Shown here: positions 35,495-44,598 of the stretch, in pieces
Layout of the letters: each line of letters opens with the position of its first letter
How positions within the stretch are numbered: the stretch's first letter is position 1
DNA from: Chelativorans petroleitrophicus
GTDB taxonomy: Bacteria; Pseudomonadota; Alphaproteobacteria; Rhizobiales; Rhizobiaceae
Assembly (NCBI RefSeq): GCF_025398195.1
Contig: NZ_JAODNV010000011.1
Location: forward strand, 62,001-126,000
Length of the DNA: 64,000 nt
Reading direction: 5' to 3'
Made by a program: the position numbers and the translations under genes
The notes under the pieces: generated by a model
What the model was told of the DNA's origin: nothing
What the model saw: the letters and a program-made list of their open reading frames with translations, nothing else
The model's database searches: none

Positions 35495-35877
35495 ATTTTA
35501 GACTCCTTGCCAATGAGCAATCTGGAACGGTCGAGATGCCAGGGAGGCCGGCAAAACGTCCGTGGGTTGCCCCAACCGCTGGCCGTTTAAATGTAGGAAC
35601 GGCTTTGCGGTTCCGCCAGCGACAGGGAAAAGCGGCAAAAGATGGCCGCAAAGTGGCTTTTGCTAAAATGTGGCCTATGCCGGCAATCGAATGGTCACTG
35701 CTGTGGCATGAACGCAACAAGATTGATCAGGGTCCAAACGCCTCAAATGCCCATAAAATGCCCGGTATTTGCCTGGAGAAGCCGCGTCCAGCGCTATGAA
35801 TTGCCGGTGATAACCTTATATGAACCATAAATGTAATCTCCGGCTGCAGCCGTTCTTGCGAAAGGGGTCTTCGATCG
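35495..35877. other. Divergent intergenic region between porin and SDR genes
   Basis: 383 bp with no supported gene. It holds the porin leader and its candidate EcfG promoter, an imperfect hairpin near 35596-35614 (GGAACGGC/GCGGTTCC) and, on the right, the SDR promoter region, in which I see no clear -35/-10 pair. The left part is long enough for a structured porin mRNA leader. Confidence 0.5.
35590..35614 (-). promoter_or_regulatory. Candidate EcfG promoter of the Omp25-like gene
   Basis: Minus-strand GGAAC (35614-35610), 16 bp, then CATT (35593-35590), also GGAAC-N18-TT. A roughly 90-nt leader would result. The GGAAC lies in an imperfect inverted repeat, so chance is not excluded. Confidence 0.35.
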
Positions 35878-36642
35878 ATGCGGCGGGAAGTGACACGCGC
35901 CCTGATCACCGGCGGGGCGAGGCGTATCGGACGGGCGATCGCGCTCGACCTTGCCCGGCACGGCTTCGCGGTCGCCATTCACTGCAATACTTCACGCCAA
36001 GAAGCAGAAGAGCTCGCCTCGGCCATTGCAGCGAAAGGCGGAAAGGCCTGTGTGCTCGCCGCCGACCTTACCCGGCCTGATCAGGCCGAAAGACTGGTGG
36101 AGAGGGCGGCAGCGGAATTGGGGCCGATCGGCCTTGTGGTCAACAACGCCTCCCTCTTCGAGCGCGATTCGCTGGCTGATTTCACCGACGAGATTTGGGA
36201 CCGGCATTTCGCCTTGCACGTAAAGGCCCCTGCCCTGATTGCCAGAAGCTTCGCTCGGCTGCTTCCGGCCGACGCGCAGGGCCTGATCGTCAACATGATC
36301 GATCAGCGTGTCTGGAGACCGACGCCCGGCTTCTTTAGCTACACCCTGTCGAAATCTGCACTGTGGGCAGCCACCATCGCCATGGCCCAGGCGCTTGCGC
36401 CGCGAATCAGGGTCAATGCCATCGGCCCCGGTCCTACCCTGCCCGACCAGTACCAAGACGTGGAAGGCTTCCGTCAGGAAACTGCGGCGCTCCCGCTCGG
36501 CCGGGGTCCTAACCTTGCTGAATTCGGCGCCACGATACGTTATCTGTGGGAGACGCCCTCGATCACAGGACAGATGATCGCGCTCGACGGAGGCAAGCAC
36601 CTCGGGCAGGGCAAGCAGGAGTCCGCAGAATCGTCCCGATGA
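35878..36642 (+). CDS. SDR-family pteridine-reductase-like oxidoreductase (FolM type)
   Basis: A 254-residue short-chain dehydrogenase. The cofactor motif is TGGARRIG, that is TGX3RXG as in pteridine reductase PTR1 and FolM, not the usual TGX3[13 protein letters not shown], the catalytic YTLSKSAL and [19 protein letters not shown] follow. By analogy it may reduce dihydrobiopterin or dihydrofolate-type pterins with NADPH. Its stop overlaps the uvrC start (ATGA). The FolM assignment is inferred from the motif. Confidence 0.82.
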   Translation: MRREVTRALITGGARRIGRAIALDLARHGFAVAIHCNTSRQEAEELASAIAAKGGKACVLAADLTRPDQAERLVERAAAELGPIGLVVNNASLFERDSLADFTDEIWDRHFALHVKAPALIARSFARLLPADAQGLIVNMIDQRVWRPTPGFFSYTLSKSALWAATIAMAQALAPRIRVNAIGPGPTLPDQYQDVEGFRQETAALPLGRGPNLAEFGATIRYLWETPSITGQMIALDGGKHLGQGKQESAESSR

Positions 36643-38621
36643 ACAGCCCATCCTTGGAATCCAGAGACCGGAACGCGCCGGAGATAACGGACGGGACAGC
36701 ATCCGCTTCCGTACATTGGGATAGCGCGGGCACGGACAAGTCGCCTGACACCGGCATCGATGTCATCAGGGCGATGGTCAAGCGCCTGCCCAACGCGCCC
36801 GGCGTCTACCGCATGATGAACGCTGCGGGCGATGTGCTTTATGTGGGCAAGGCGCGCAGCCTCAAGAAGCGGGTCACGAACTACGCCCAGGGCCGAGGCC
36901 ATTCCAACCGAATTGCGCGCATGATCCGCGAGACGGCCTCGATGGAATTTGTCGTCACGTGGACGGAGATCGAGGCGCTGCTTCTTGAAGCCAACCTCAT
37001 CAAACGCCTGCGTCCGCGCTTCAACGTGCTCCTGCGCGACGACAAGTCGTTTCCCTATATCCTGCTTACCGGCGATCATCCGGCCCCGGGTCTTTTCAAG
37101 CACCGTGGCGCGCGCTCGCGCAAGGGCGACTACTTCGGGCCGTTCGCCTCCGCGGGCGCCGTGGGACGTACGATCAACGCCCTCCAGCGCGCCTTCCTCA
37201 TCCGCACCTGCACGGACTCGGTCTTCGAAAGCCGCACGCGGCCCTGCCTGCTGTACCAAATCAAGCGCTGTTCGGGGCCGTGCACCGGCGAGATCAGCAC
37301 AGAGGATTATGCCCGTCTGGTTGCCGAGGCGAAGGACTTCCTTTCCGGCCGCTCCAGCAAGGTGAAGGCGCAGATCGCGGCCGCCATGCAGGAGGCCTCG
37401 GAGGCGCTCGATTTCGAGCGCGCGGCCGTCTATCGCGACCGCCTTGCTGCGCTTTCCCACGTGCAAAGCCATCAGGGCATAAACCCGCAGGGGGTCGAGG
37501 AAGCGGATGTTTTCGCCATTCACCAGGAAGGCGGCCAGAGCTGCATCCAGGTGTTCTTCTTCCGCACGGGGCAGAACTGGGGCAACCGCGCCTACTTTCC
37601 GAAGGCCGACCCGGCTCTCGGAGCGGGCGAGGTGCTGGGCTCGTTCCTGCCCCAATTTTATGAGGACAAACCCTGCCCCCGGCTGGTTCTCCTGTCCCAT
37701 GAGATCGAAGATCAAGCCATTCTCGCCGAGGCGCTGTCTGCACGGGCGGGTCGAAAGGTCCAGGTGCAGGTTCCCCAGCGCGGTGAAAAGAAGACCCTAA
37801 CCGAACACGCCCTTCAGAACGCGCGCGAGGCGCTGGCCCGTAGGCTGGCCGAAACCTCCTCGCAGGCGCGACTGCTGGAGTCTTTTGCCCAAACCTTCGG
37901 GCTCGACAGGGTGCCGAGGCGCATTGAGGTCTATGACAATTCGCACATCATGGGCACGAACGCCGTCGGCGCGATGGTCGTCGCCGGGCCGGAGGGCTTC
38001 GTCAAGAACAGCTACCGCAAGTTCAACATCCGCTCGACCGACATCACGCCGGGCGACGATTTCGGCATGATGCGCGAGGTGATGCAGCGTCGCTTCGCCC
38101 GGCTCATCAGAGAGGAAGGACTGCCTGCGAACGGCAACGGCGAGGCGGAGGCGGACGCCTTTCCCGCCTGGCCGGACGTTATCCTTATCGACGGCGGACA
38201 AGGGCAGCTTTCAGCGGTCAGGCAGATTCTCGAGGATCTCGGAATCGCCGGCGTTGTGACGGCGATCGGCGTCGCCAAGGGCGTGGATCGCGACGCTGGC
38301 CGCGAGCGCTTCTTCATGGAAGGCAGGTCGCCCTTCTCTCTCCCCGTGCGCGATCCGGTGCTCTATTTCGTTCAAAGGCTGCGCGACGAGGCGCACCGCT
38401 TCGCCATCGGGTCGCATCGGGCACGTAGAAAGAAGGAGATGGTCCGCAACCCGCTGGACGAGATCGCCGGCATCGGGCCCGGGAGAAAACGGGCGCTACT
38501 GCATCATTTCGGCACGGCCAAGGCGGTCAGCCGAGCCGGTATCGAAGATCTGATGCAAGTTGACGGAATTTCGGAAGCGATCGCACGCCAGATCTATAAT
38601 CATTTCCATGAGGGCGGTTAG
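36639..38621 (+). CDS. uvrC: Excinuclease ABC subunit UvrC
   Basis: A nucleotide-excision-repair nuclease making both incisions around lesions marked by UvrB. The 660-residue protein has the GIY-YIG domain ([28 protein letters not shown]), the UVR helix ([30 protein letters not shown]) and the RNase H-like domain ([33 protein letters not shown]). The C-terminal helix-hairpin-helix pair ([18 protein letters not shown]) ends it. A roughly 55-residue N-terminal extension precedes the GIY domain. ATG 36639 overlaps the SDR stop. Confidence 0.97.
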   Translation: MNSPSLESRDRNAPEITDGTASASVHWDSAGTDKSPDTGIDVIRAMVKRLPNAPGVYRMMNAAGDVLYVGKARSLKKRVTNYAQGRGHSNRIARMIRETASMEFVVTWTEIEALLLEANLIKRLRPRFNVLLRDDKSFPYILLTGDHPAPGLFKHRGARSRKGDYFGPFASAGAVGRTINALQRAFLIRTCTDSVFESRTRPCLLYQIKRCSGPCTGEISTEDYARLVAEAKDFLSGRSSKVKAQIAAAMQEASEALDFERAAVYRDRLAALSHVQSHQGINPQGVEEADVFAIHQEGGQSCIQVFFFRTGQNWGNRAYFPKADPALGAGEVLGSFLPQFYEDKPCPRLVLLSHEIEDQAILAEALSARAGRKVQVQVPQRGEKKTLTEHALQNAREALARRLAETSSQARLLESFAQTFGLDRVPRRIEVYDNSHIMGTNAVGAMVVAGPEGFVKNSYRKFNIRSTDITPGDDFGMMREVMQRRFARLIREEGLPANGNGEAEADAFPAWPDVILIDGGQGQLSAVRQILEDLGIAGVVTAIGVAKGVDRDAGRERFFMEGRSPFSLPVRDPVLYFVQRLRDEAHRFAIGSHRARRKKEMVRNPLDEIAGIGPGRKRALLHHFGTAKAVSRAGIEDLMQVDGISEAIARQIYNHFHEGG

Positions 38622-38676
38622 GCCGCAGCAGGGTTGCTTGACCCCGCCCTGCGCTCCTGATTTCACTGAGGGCATT

Positions 38677-39285
38677 ATGAGTGAGCAATCCATGCAGCAG
38701 CGCCGCGCCTTCAACCTGCCCAATCTGCTTACTTATACACGCATCATGGCGGTGCCTCTGATCGTGCTGTGCTTTTTCCTGGAAGGCCGCCTGCAATCCA
38801 GCGACTTTGCGCGCTGGTCGGCGCTCGCCATCTTCCTCGCTGCAAGTGTGACCGACTATTTCGATGGCTATCTTGCCCGCAGCTGGAAGCAGACGTCGAA
38901 TATAGGCAGAATGCTGGATCCGATCGCCGACAAGCTTCTGGTCGCGACATGCCTGCTTCTGCTAGCCGCCGATACCGATCGCACCATTGCCGGCTGGACG
39001 CTGTGGGCGGCAATCATCATTCTGTGCCGGGAAATTCTGGTCTCGGGGCTCAGGGAATATCTGGCTGCGCTCAAGGTGAGCGTCCCGGTGACCCAACTGG
39101 CCAAGTGGAAGACCACCATCCAGATGCTCGCGATAGGCTTTCTGCTCGCCGGCCCGGCCGGCGACAAGATCGTTCCTTATATTACCGAGTCCGGGATCGC
39201 GCTTCTGTGGTTTTCGGCGCTGGTCACGCTCTATACCGGCTATGATTACTTTCGCGCCGGACTGAAGCACATCGTGGAGGAGTGA
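38677..39285 (+). CDS. pgsA: CDP-diacylglycerol-glycerol-3-phosphate 3-phosphatidyltransferase
   Basis: Commits CDP-diacylglycerol to phosphatidylglycerol synthesis. The 202-residue membrane protein has the catalytic motif DYFDGYLARSWKQTSNIG...DPIADK and helices starting FNLPNLLTYTRIMAVPLIVLCFFL. The FNLPNLLT start and WKTTIQM segment are typical of PgsA. ATG at 38677 has a GAGGG box; longer readings run into uvrC. The run uvrC-pgsA-moaD-moaE is tightly spaced, a conserved rhizobial order. Confidence 0.93.
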   Translation: MSEQSMQQRRAFNLPNLLTYTRIMAVPLIVLCFFLEGRLQSSDFARWSALAIFLAASVTDYFDGYLARSWKQTSNIGRMLDPIADKLLVATCLLLLAADTDRTIAGWTLWAAIIILCREILVSGLREYLAALKVSVPVTQLAKWKTTIQMLAIGFLLAGPAGDKIVPYITESGIALLWFSALVTLYTGYDYFRAGLKHIVEE

Positions 39286-39288
39286 GCG

Positions 39289-39540
39289 GTGAAACTCGTC
39301 TATTTCGCCTGGGTGCGCGAGCGCATCGGCAAGGAGGTCGAGACGGTCACCCTGCCGGCCGATGTCGGAACGGTGGCGGACCTTCTTAAGTGGCTTAAAG
39401 AGCGCGGCGGCAACTATGCCGCTGCGCTGGAACATCCCGACATTATCCGCGTCGCCATCGATCACGAGCATGTGACACATGAGACGCCGCTGCCGCGGGA
39501 CGGCGAGATCGCGCTTTTCCCGCCCATGACCGGAGGGTGA
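39289..39540 (+). CDS. moaD: Molybdopterin synthase small subunit MoaD
   Basis: A ubiquitin-like sulfur carrier for dithiolene formation on molybdopterin. The 83 residues begin MKLVYFAWVRERIGK and end FPPMTGG; the C-terminal Gly-Gly is the thiocarboxylation site. The start is GTG 39289, 3 bp after the pgsA stop, with GGAGGAGTGAG upstream. It precedes moaE, its partner. Confidence 0.94.
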   Translation: MKLVYFAWVRERIGKEVETVTLPADVGTVADLLKWLKERGGNYAAALEHPDIIRVAIDHEHVTHETPLPRDGEIALFPPMTGG

Positions 39541-39542
39541 GA

Positions 39543-40007
39543 ATGACCCTGCCCTGTGTCCCGCATGTGCGTGTGCAGGCGGAAGATTTCGACGTGGCCG
39601 CCGAGATCGAGCGCCTTGCGGGCGGACGCAGGGACGTGGGCGCAGTGGTCACGTTCACCGGCCGCTGCCGCGATGAGGGCGGGAGGCTCGCCGCCCTGGA
39701 AATCGAACACTACCCCGCCATGGCGGACAGCCAGATAAACCGCGTCGCGCAGGAGGCCGCGAGGCGCTGGCCCCTAACCGGTCTTACGATCATCCACCGC
39801 TTCGGCAGGATCGAGCCCGGTCAGAACATCGTGCTGGTCGTCACCGCCTCGAGCCACCGCAAGGCCGCTTTCGAGGCGGCGGACTTCCTTATGGACTACC
39901 TCAAGTCGCGGGCCCCCTTCTGGAAGAAGGAACACCCCGTGCAGGGAGAGCCGGCGCGATGGGTCGAGGCGAAGGGGGAAGACGAGGAAGCGCTGAAGCG
40001 CTGGTGA
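39543..40007 (+). CDS. moaE: Molybdopterin synthase catalytic subunit MoaE
   Basis: A 154-residue subunit that binds cPMP and, with thiocarboxylated MoaD, makes molybdopterin. Key segments are AVVTFTGRCRDEGG, LEIEHYPAMADSQI, IIHRFGRIEPGQNIVLVVTASSHRKAAFEA and the catalytic-lysine region KSRAPFWKKE. ATG at 39543 is preferred to the GTG 39537 because GGAGGG sits at the right spacing. It is probably the last gene of its transcript; ndk converges from the right. Confidence 0.95.
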   Translation: MTLPCVPHVRVQAEDFDVAAEIERLAGGRRDVGAVVTFTGRCRDEGGRLAALEIEHYPAMADSQINRVAQEAARRWPLTGLTIIHRFGRIEPGQNIVLVVTASSHRKAAFEAADFLMDYLKSRAPFWKKEHPVQGEPARWVEAKGEDEEALKRW

Positions 40008-40118
40008 GCCTGCCGCTCAAACTATGGCGGAGGCGAAAGGCCGAGGTCTGATCCGTAACATCCATGTCACGAAACGGCCCCGGCACCTTTTATGATCGCG
40101 GCCTCCGCAAGCGTGCGT

Positions 40119-40541
40119 TTAACCGACGATTTCGGTTTCAGCGAACCAGTAGGCGATCTCCTGGGCGGCAGTCTCCGGACCGTCGGAGCCATGCACCGAG
40201 TTCTCGCCGATGGACTTCGCATAGAGCTTGCGAATTGTGCCCTCGGCGGCTTCCGCCGGGTTGGTGGCGCCCATGATCTCGCGGTTCCTGGCGATCGCGT
40301 TCTCGCCTTCCAGCACCTGCACCACCGTCGGACCAGACGACATGAACTCGCACAGTTCGTTGAAGAACGGCCGGTCTTTGTGCACGGCGTAGAAGCCCTC
40401 CGCCTGGCGGCGGCTCATCCAGACGCGCTTGGATGCAATGACGCGCAGACCCGCATCCTCCAGCATTTTGGTGATGGCGCCGGTAAGGTTGCGTGCCGTC
40501 GCATCCGGCTTGATCATTGAAAAGGTGCGTTCGATCGCCAT
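40119..40541 (-). CDS. ndk: Nucleoside diphosphate kinase
   Basis: Equilibrates nucleoside di- and triphosphates through a phosphohistidine. The 140-residue protein starts [17 protein letters not shown]. It contains the catalytic region [17 protein letters not shown] and [21 protein letters not shown], with the active-site His in NSVHGSD (about residue 117). Length and sequence match the family. It is monocistronic and convergent with moaE; no clear terminator was seen. Confidence 0.97.
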   Translation of the reverse strand: MAIERTFSMIKPDATARNLTGAITKMLEDAGLRVIASKRVWMSRRQAEGFYAVHKDRPFFNELCEFMSSGPTVVQVLEGENAIARNREIMGATNPAEAAEGTIRKLYAKSIGENSVHGSDGPETAAQEIAYWFAETEIVG

Positions 40542-40735
40542 CTCGGCTCCTTCATAATATGAGAAACATCAGGGGATGGGCGTCTATAGCGATGCCGGCC
40601 CTTCCTGTGAAGAGCGTTCAGTAGCTTGCCGCAGTGCGGAGCGCGCCCCTATTTGCGGTTAACGGCACCGACGAAATTGATGGAAAGAACGCGGCGGGAT
40701 CGGCTAATCAGATTTAAACGGAGCGGAGGCGGGCG

Positions 40736-41254
40736 ATGGCAATGAAGCGCCACTTCGAGATGATGGCGGCCTATAACCGGTGGGCAAACAGCCTCCTGTA
40801 CGATGCCGCCGCACAGCTCTCTTCGGAGGAATACACCCGCGATGTGGGCGTTTTCTTCAAGTCCATGATGGGAACGCTCAACCATATCCTGGTGGCAGAC
40901 CGCATCTGGATGAAGCGCTTTACCGGAGAGGGCGATGCGCCGGCACGGCTCGACACCATTCTGCATCAGGCATTCCCCGCGCTCAGAATTGCCCGCGAGG
41001 CCGAAGACAGACGCATCATCGCCTGGGTCAATGGTCTTACCGAACAGGCGCTTGAGGGCCGCTTCACCTACATGACCGCCATCAACCCGCGGACCGTGTC
41101 GCAGCGCCTGGCCCCTGCCCTCACCCATTTCTTCAATCATCAGGCGCACCATCGCGGCCAGGCGCACGCGATCCTCTCGATACTCGGAAAGGCACCGCCC
41201 TCCCTCGACCTGATCTATTTCCACAGGACGGCAGAGGGAAAAGTCTACGCCTGA
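40736..41254 (+). CDS. DinB-family metal-binding protein
   Basis: A 172-residue four-helix-bundle protein of the DinB/YfiT superfamily (distinct from DNA polymerase IV). The likely metal-ligand histidines lie in GTLNHILVADRIW (residue about 49) and FFNHQAHHRGQAHAI (about 133-137). W-A-N pairing at AYNRWANSLLYDAA is typical. Relatives are thiol-dependent transferases or damage-induced proteins; the function here is unknown. ATG at 40736 follows GGAGGCGGGCG. Confidence 0.88.
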   Translation: MAMKRHFEMMAAYNRWANSLLYDAAAQLSSEEYTRDVGVFFKSMMGTLNHILVADRIWMKRFTGEGDAPARLDTILHQAFPALRIAREAEDRRIIAWVNGLTEQALEGRFTYMTAINPRTVSQRLAPALTHFFNHQAHHRGQAHAILSILGKAPPSLDLIYFHRTAEGKVYA

Positions 41255-41544
41255 CAACCACCAGAGTGGCAAATAGTCGACCAGATCCCATTGTGATGGA
41301 TGGCGGCTGGTCAAAGATCATGCGTGCCCAAAGCTGCTTTTCGCCGCTTTTTATAGCAATGTATTTATAGTACTAAATTTAGTCTATTTTTATTCAATTA
41401 TGCTTCTCAACTATTCTAATAAAACTTCTCAGAAAATGAAATACGTTACTCACCATTATGGGCATTCATTGTTCATGTATCCTTGTTTGCTTGTATCTTT
41501 GTTCTGCTTTTGATTCTGCGGCAACAAAGCACCAGGAGTGAGTT

Positions 41545-42564
41545 ATGCTTAAGTCAAAACGCAGTCTGCTTGCGACAATAGCGGGAAGCGCCCTCGCGCT
41601 TAGCCTCGCAATGCCGGCTTCAGCGCTTGATCTGGGTGGCGCTGTCGGTGGTGTGGTCGACAGTGTTGGCAGTGCGGTCGGCGGTGTCGTCGGCGGCGTC
41701 AGCAGTGCTCTCGGCGGGGGCGGCAGTGTTGTTGGCGGTGGCGGCGGCAGCGTCAGCGGCGGCAGCAGCAGTAGCGCCAGCAACAGCAGTGGCGGGGGCA
41801 GCAACAGCAGCGGGGGCGGCAGTAGCGGAGGCGGGAGCGGCGGCAGCCTGGCCAGCAGTGTCGGCGGCGCGGTCGGCGGTGTTGTCAGCGGTGTCGGCAG
41901 TGTCCTCGGTGGAGGTGGTGGTGTCCTCGGCGGCGGCAGCAGCCTTTTTGGCGGCTCCAAGAACGGGATGACCGGTCTTGATCTCGGCATCGCGAGCGTA
42001 GGCGTCGGTCAGAGGAGCAATGGCGGCCTTGGAGCGGACGTTGAGGTGAACCTCGGCGGCATCGCCAATGGAGATGTCAACGCAACCATCGGCGGCCAGG
42101 ACACCCTCGCTAGGGTCGATGCCAACGCCAATGCTTTGAACGATGAGGTCACGCTCAACAGCAAGACGTCATTGTTCGGAGAGAACGGTGTCTTCAACAC
42201 TGAAAACAAAGGATCCTTGCTGGGCACGCCTGCCGAGGCTGACATCAATATCGGCGGCGGCAGAGGCATGCTTGGGCTGATCGACCCGGATGTCTGTATC
42301 GGCAGGTCTTGCGGCGGTCCCGCTGATCCGGGCCCTGGCGATCCCAACGATCCGCGCGACCCACGCGATCCGCGCGATCCGATCAGTCCGCGTGATCCGA
42401 GCAATCCCCGCGGTCCCAACAACCTCACGGACATCATCAACGACATGTCGCCGACTGAGCTTGCCCGGAACAAGAAGCTCTGCCGCAACATCCTGGCGCA
42501 ACCGAACTCCTATGACCGGGATCTGGTTGGTCTCTGCCGGATGCTGCAGTTGGCAAGCCGCTAA
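41545..42564 (+). CDS. Gly/Ser-rich secreted protein of unknown function
   Basis: A 339-residue protein with a Sec signal (to ASA, residue 27). Residues 28-138 are almost only Gly, Ser, Val and Ala, in GGAVGGVV/GGGSS-type repeats. A more ordinary domain (140-245) has VEVNLGGIANGDVNATIGG and NANALNDEVTLNSK. A DPRDP/DPSNP proline-aspartate repeat (261-290) and a Cys-containing helical end (Cys251, 256, 313, 331) follow. I do not recognise the family; a surface or matrix protein is plausible. It has a CAGGAG box, an AT-rich upstream region and its own terminator. Confidence 0.75.
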   Translation: MLKSKRSLLATIAGSALALSLAMPASALDLGGAVGGVVDSVGSAVGGVVGGVSSALGGGGSVVGGGGGSVSGGSSSSASNSSGGGSNSSGGGSSGGGSGGSLASSVGGAVGGVVSGVGSVLGGGGGVLGGGSSLFGGSKNGMTGLDLGIASVGVGQRSNGGLGADVEVNLGGIANGDVNATIGGQDTLARVDANANALNDEVTLNSKTSLFGENGVFNTENKGSLLGTPAEADINIGGGRGMLGLIDPDVCIGRSCGGPADPGPGDPNDPRDPRDPRDPISPRDPSNPRGPNNLTDIINDMSPTELARNKKLCRNILAQPNSYDRDLVGLCRMLQLASR

Positions 42565-42587
42565 GCGACACTGAAACCTTGGGGGAA

Positions 42588-42609
42588 AGGCCCGCGCCCG
42601 CGCGGGCCT
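42588..42609 (+). terminator. Terminator of the Gly/Ser-rich protein gene
   Basis: A 9-bp stem (AGGCCCGCG, 42588-42596, with 42601-42609) and 4-nt loop are followed by ATTCTTTTG, 24 bp beyond the stop codon. It isolates the gene from the downstream ABC-F gene. Confidence 0.85.
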
Positions 42610-42674
42610 ATTCTTTTGTCATTCGCAGAGGATGGGCTTGCATGTGCAAGCAGGCTCCGCCAAAACACGCGGCC

Positions 42675-44552
42675 ATGCTTGCCATTAATGATCTTTCTCT
42701 GCGCGTCGCCGGCCGGCTGCTCATTGAGCATGCCTCCCTCACCCTGCCTGCCGGGACAAAGGCGGGGCTTGTCGGACGCAACGGCACCGGCAAGACATCT
42801 CTCTTTCGTGCGATTACCGGCGAGCTTTCTCCCGAAACCGGTTCGATCAGCGTGCCCAAAGGCACGCGCATCGGGCAAGTGGCACAGGAAGCGCCCGGTA
42901 CGGACGAGCTGCTTATCGACATCGTGCTGCGGGCCGACACGGAGCGGGATCGCCTCATGCGCGAGGCCGAGAAGGCGACCGATCCGCACCGCATCGCCGA
43001 AATCCAGACGCGCCTTGCCGATATAAACGCCCATTCTGCGGAAGCCCGCGCGGCGGCCATTCTCGCCGGCCTCGGTTTCGATGAACGGGCGCAGAGGCGG
43101 CCCGCCTCCTCTTTCTCCGGCGGCTGGCGAATGCGTGTCGCGCTTGCTTCCGTGCTCTTTGCCGAGCCAGACCTTCTGCTTCTTGATGAGCCGACCAACT
43201 ATCTGGACCTGGAAGGCACCATGTGGCTGGAAAGCTATCTGGCGCGCTATCCGCACACGGTCCTGCTCATCAGCCACGACCGCGACCTTCTTAACCGCGC
43301 CGTCTCCGCGATCGTGCATCTGCAGCACAGAAAGCTCACCTTCTGGCGCGGCGGCTACGATCAGTTCGCCCGCCAGTATGCCGAGAAGATGGAGCTGCAA
43401 GAGAAGCTGCGGGCAAAGCAGGAAGCGCGGCGCAAGCATATGGAGGCGTTCGTTGAACGTTTCCGCTACAAGGCCTCCAAGGCGCGCCAGGCGCAGTCGC
43501 GGCTGAAGGCCATCGCGCGCATGCAACCCATCCCGGCGACCGTCAACGAACACGTCATCCCCTTCCGCTTTCCCGATCCGGCAAAGCCGGTCGCCTCGCC
43601 CATCGTGGCGATCGAGGGGGGCGCGGTCGGCTATGAGCCCGGAAAGCCGGTTCTGAAGAACCTCAATCTGCGCATCGACAATGACGACCGCATCGCGCTG
43701 CTTGGCGCCAATGGCAACGGCAAGTCCACCTTCGCCAAGCTGATCGCCGGCAGGCTCAAGCTGGAGGCCGGCACGATGACGCTGGCGCCGGGGCTTTCGG
43801 TCTCGATCTTCGCCCAGCACCAGCTTGACGACCTGCGGCCGGACGAAAACGCCTATCAGCATCTGCGCCGCCTGATGCCGGACGCTCCGGAAGCCAAGGT
43901 GCGGGCGCGCGTGGCCCAGTTCGGCCTGTCGACCGAGAAGATGGAAACGCCGGCTAAGGATCTTTCGGGCGGTGAGAAGGCGCGGCTTCTCATGGGGCTT
44001 TCCGCCTTCCAGGCCCCGCATCTCTTCATTCTGGACGAGCCGACCAACCACCTCGACATCGACAGCCGCGAGGCGCTGGTGGAGGCTCTCAACACCTATG
44101 AAGGCGCGGTGATCCTCATCAGCCATGACCGACACCTGATCGAGGCCTGTGCGGACAGGCTCTGGCTGGTCGATGAGGGTACAGTCCGGCCCTATGACGG
44201 CGACCTGGAAGATTACCGGGCGCAGACCACCGGAGGCGCAAGCCGCACGCGGGAGAAGCGGGAAGCCGAGAAGGTCTCGAAAGCCGACCGCCGCCGCGAG
44301 GCGGCAAAGCGGCGCGCCTCGCTCGAACCTTTGGCACGAGAGATTAAGGCGACGGAAGGCCTAATCGAGCGCACGCGCAAGCGCATCGCGGCAATAGAGG
44401 CGGAGATGGCCGATCCGCGAATTTATGAGCGCGATCCAGCCAGAGTGGCGGTGCTTGCGAAGCAGCGCGTCGAGCTGTCTCAACTCGTTGAGCAGCAGGA
44501 GGAAAAGTGGCTGCAGCTCTCGGCCGAGTATGAAGAGGCGATTGCCGAGTAG
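42675..44552 (+). CDS. ABC-F family ATPase
   Basis: A soluble protein with two ABC cassettes in one chain, acting on ribosomes in known relatives (EttA, Uup, YheS). Cassette 1 has Walker A VGRNGTGKTSL, signature FSGGWRMR and LLLLDEPTNYLDLEG. The linker (FVERFRYKASKARQAQSRLKAI) follows. Cassette 2 has LGANGNGKST, LSGGEKARL and FILDEPTNHLDID. A charged coiled-coil tail (about 540-625) resembles YheS/Uup. ATG 42675 (MLAINDLSL) is chosen because the family begins there. Confidence 0.92.
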   Translation: MLAINDLSLRVAGRLLIEHASLTLPAGTKAGLVGRNGTGKTSLFRAITGELSPETGSISVPKGTRIGQVAQEAPGTDELLIDIVLRADTERDRLMREAEKATDPHRIAEIQTRLADINAHSAEARAAAILAGLGFDERAQRRPASSFSGGWRMRVALASVLFAEPDLLLLDEPTNYLDLEGTMWLESYLARYPHTVLLISHDRDLLNRAVSAIVHLQHRKLTFWRGGYDQFARQYAEKMELQEKLRAKQEARRKHMEAFVERFRYKASKARQAQSRLKAIARMQPIPATVNEHVIPFRFPDPAKPVASPIVAIEGGAVGYEPGKPVLKNLNLRIDNDDRIALLGANGNGKSTFAKLIAGRLKLEAGTMTLAPGLSVSIFAQHQLDDLRPDENAYQHLRRLMPDAPEAKVRARVAQFGLSTEKMETPAKDLSGGEKARLLMGLSAFQAPHLFILDEPTNHLDIDSREALVEALNTYEGAVILISHDRHLIEACADRLWLVDEGTVRPYDGDLEDYRAQTTGGASRTREKREAEKVSKADRRREAAKRRASLEPLAREIKATEGLIERTRKRIAAIEAEMADPRIYERDPARVAVLAKQRVELSQLVEQQEEKWLQLSAEYEEAIAE

Positions 44553-44598
44553 CGTCCCGTCACTCCATATCGAGGAGGCGGGAAGGCGGAAACCGCCC

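Noticed and set aside
34742-35590. 282-residue frame opposite the Omp25-like gene
   Set aside because: Antisense shadow; the minus-strand frame has a signal peptide, barrel strands and terminator.
41640-41960. CRISPR or tandem-repeat array
   Set aside because: The repetition comes from Gly/Ser codons within a coding region; no regular repeat-spacer structure.
41466-41990. Proline/leucine-rich minus-strand frame
   Set aside because: Mirror image of the Gly/Ser repeat DNA; no start signals.
42561-44135. 524-residue frame opposite the ABC-F gene
   Set aside because: Antisense to a protein with complete ABC motifs.
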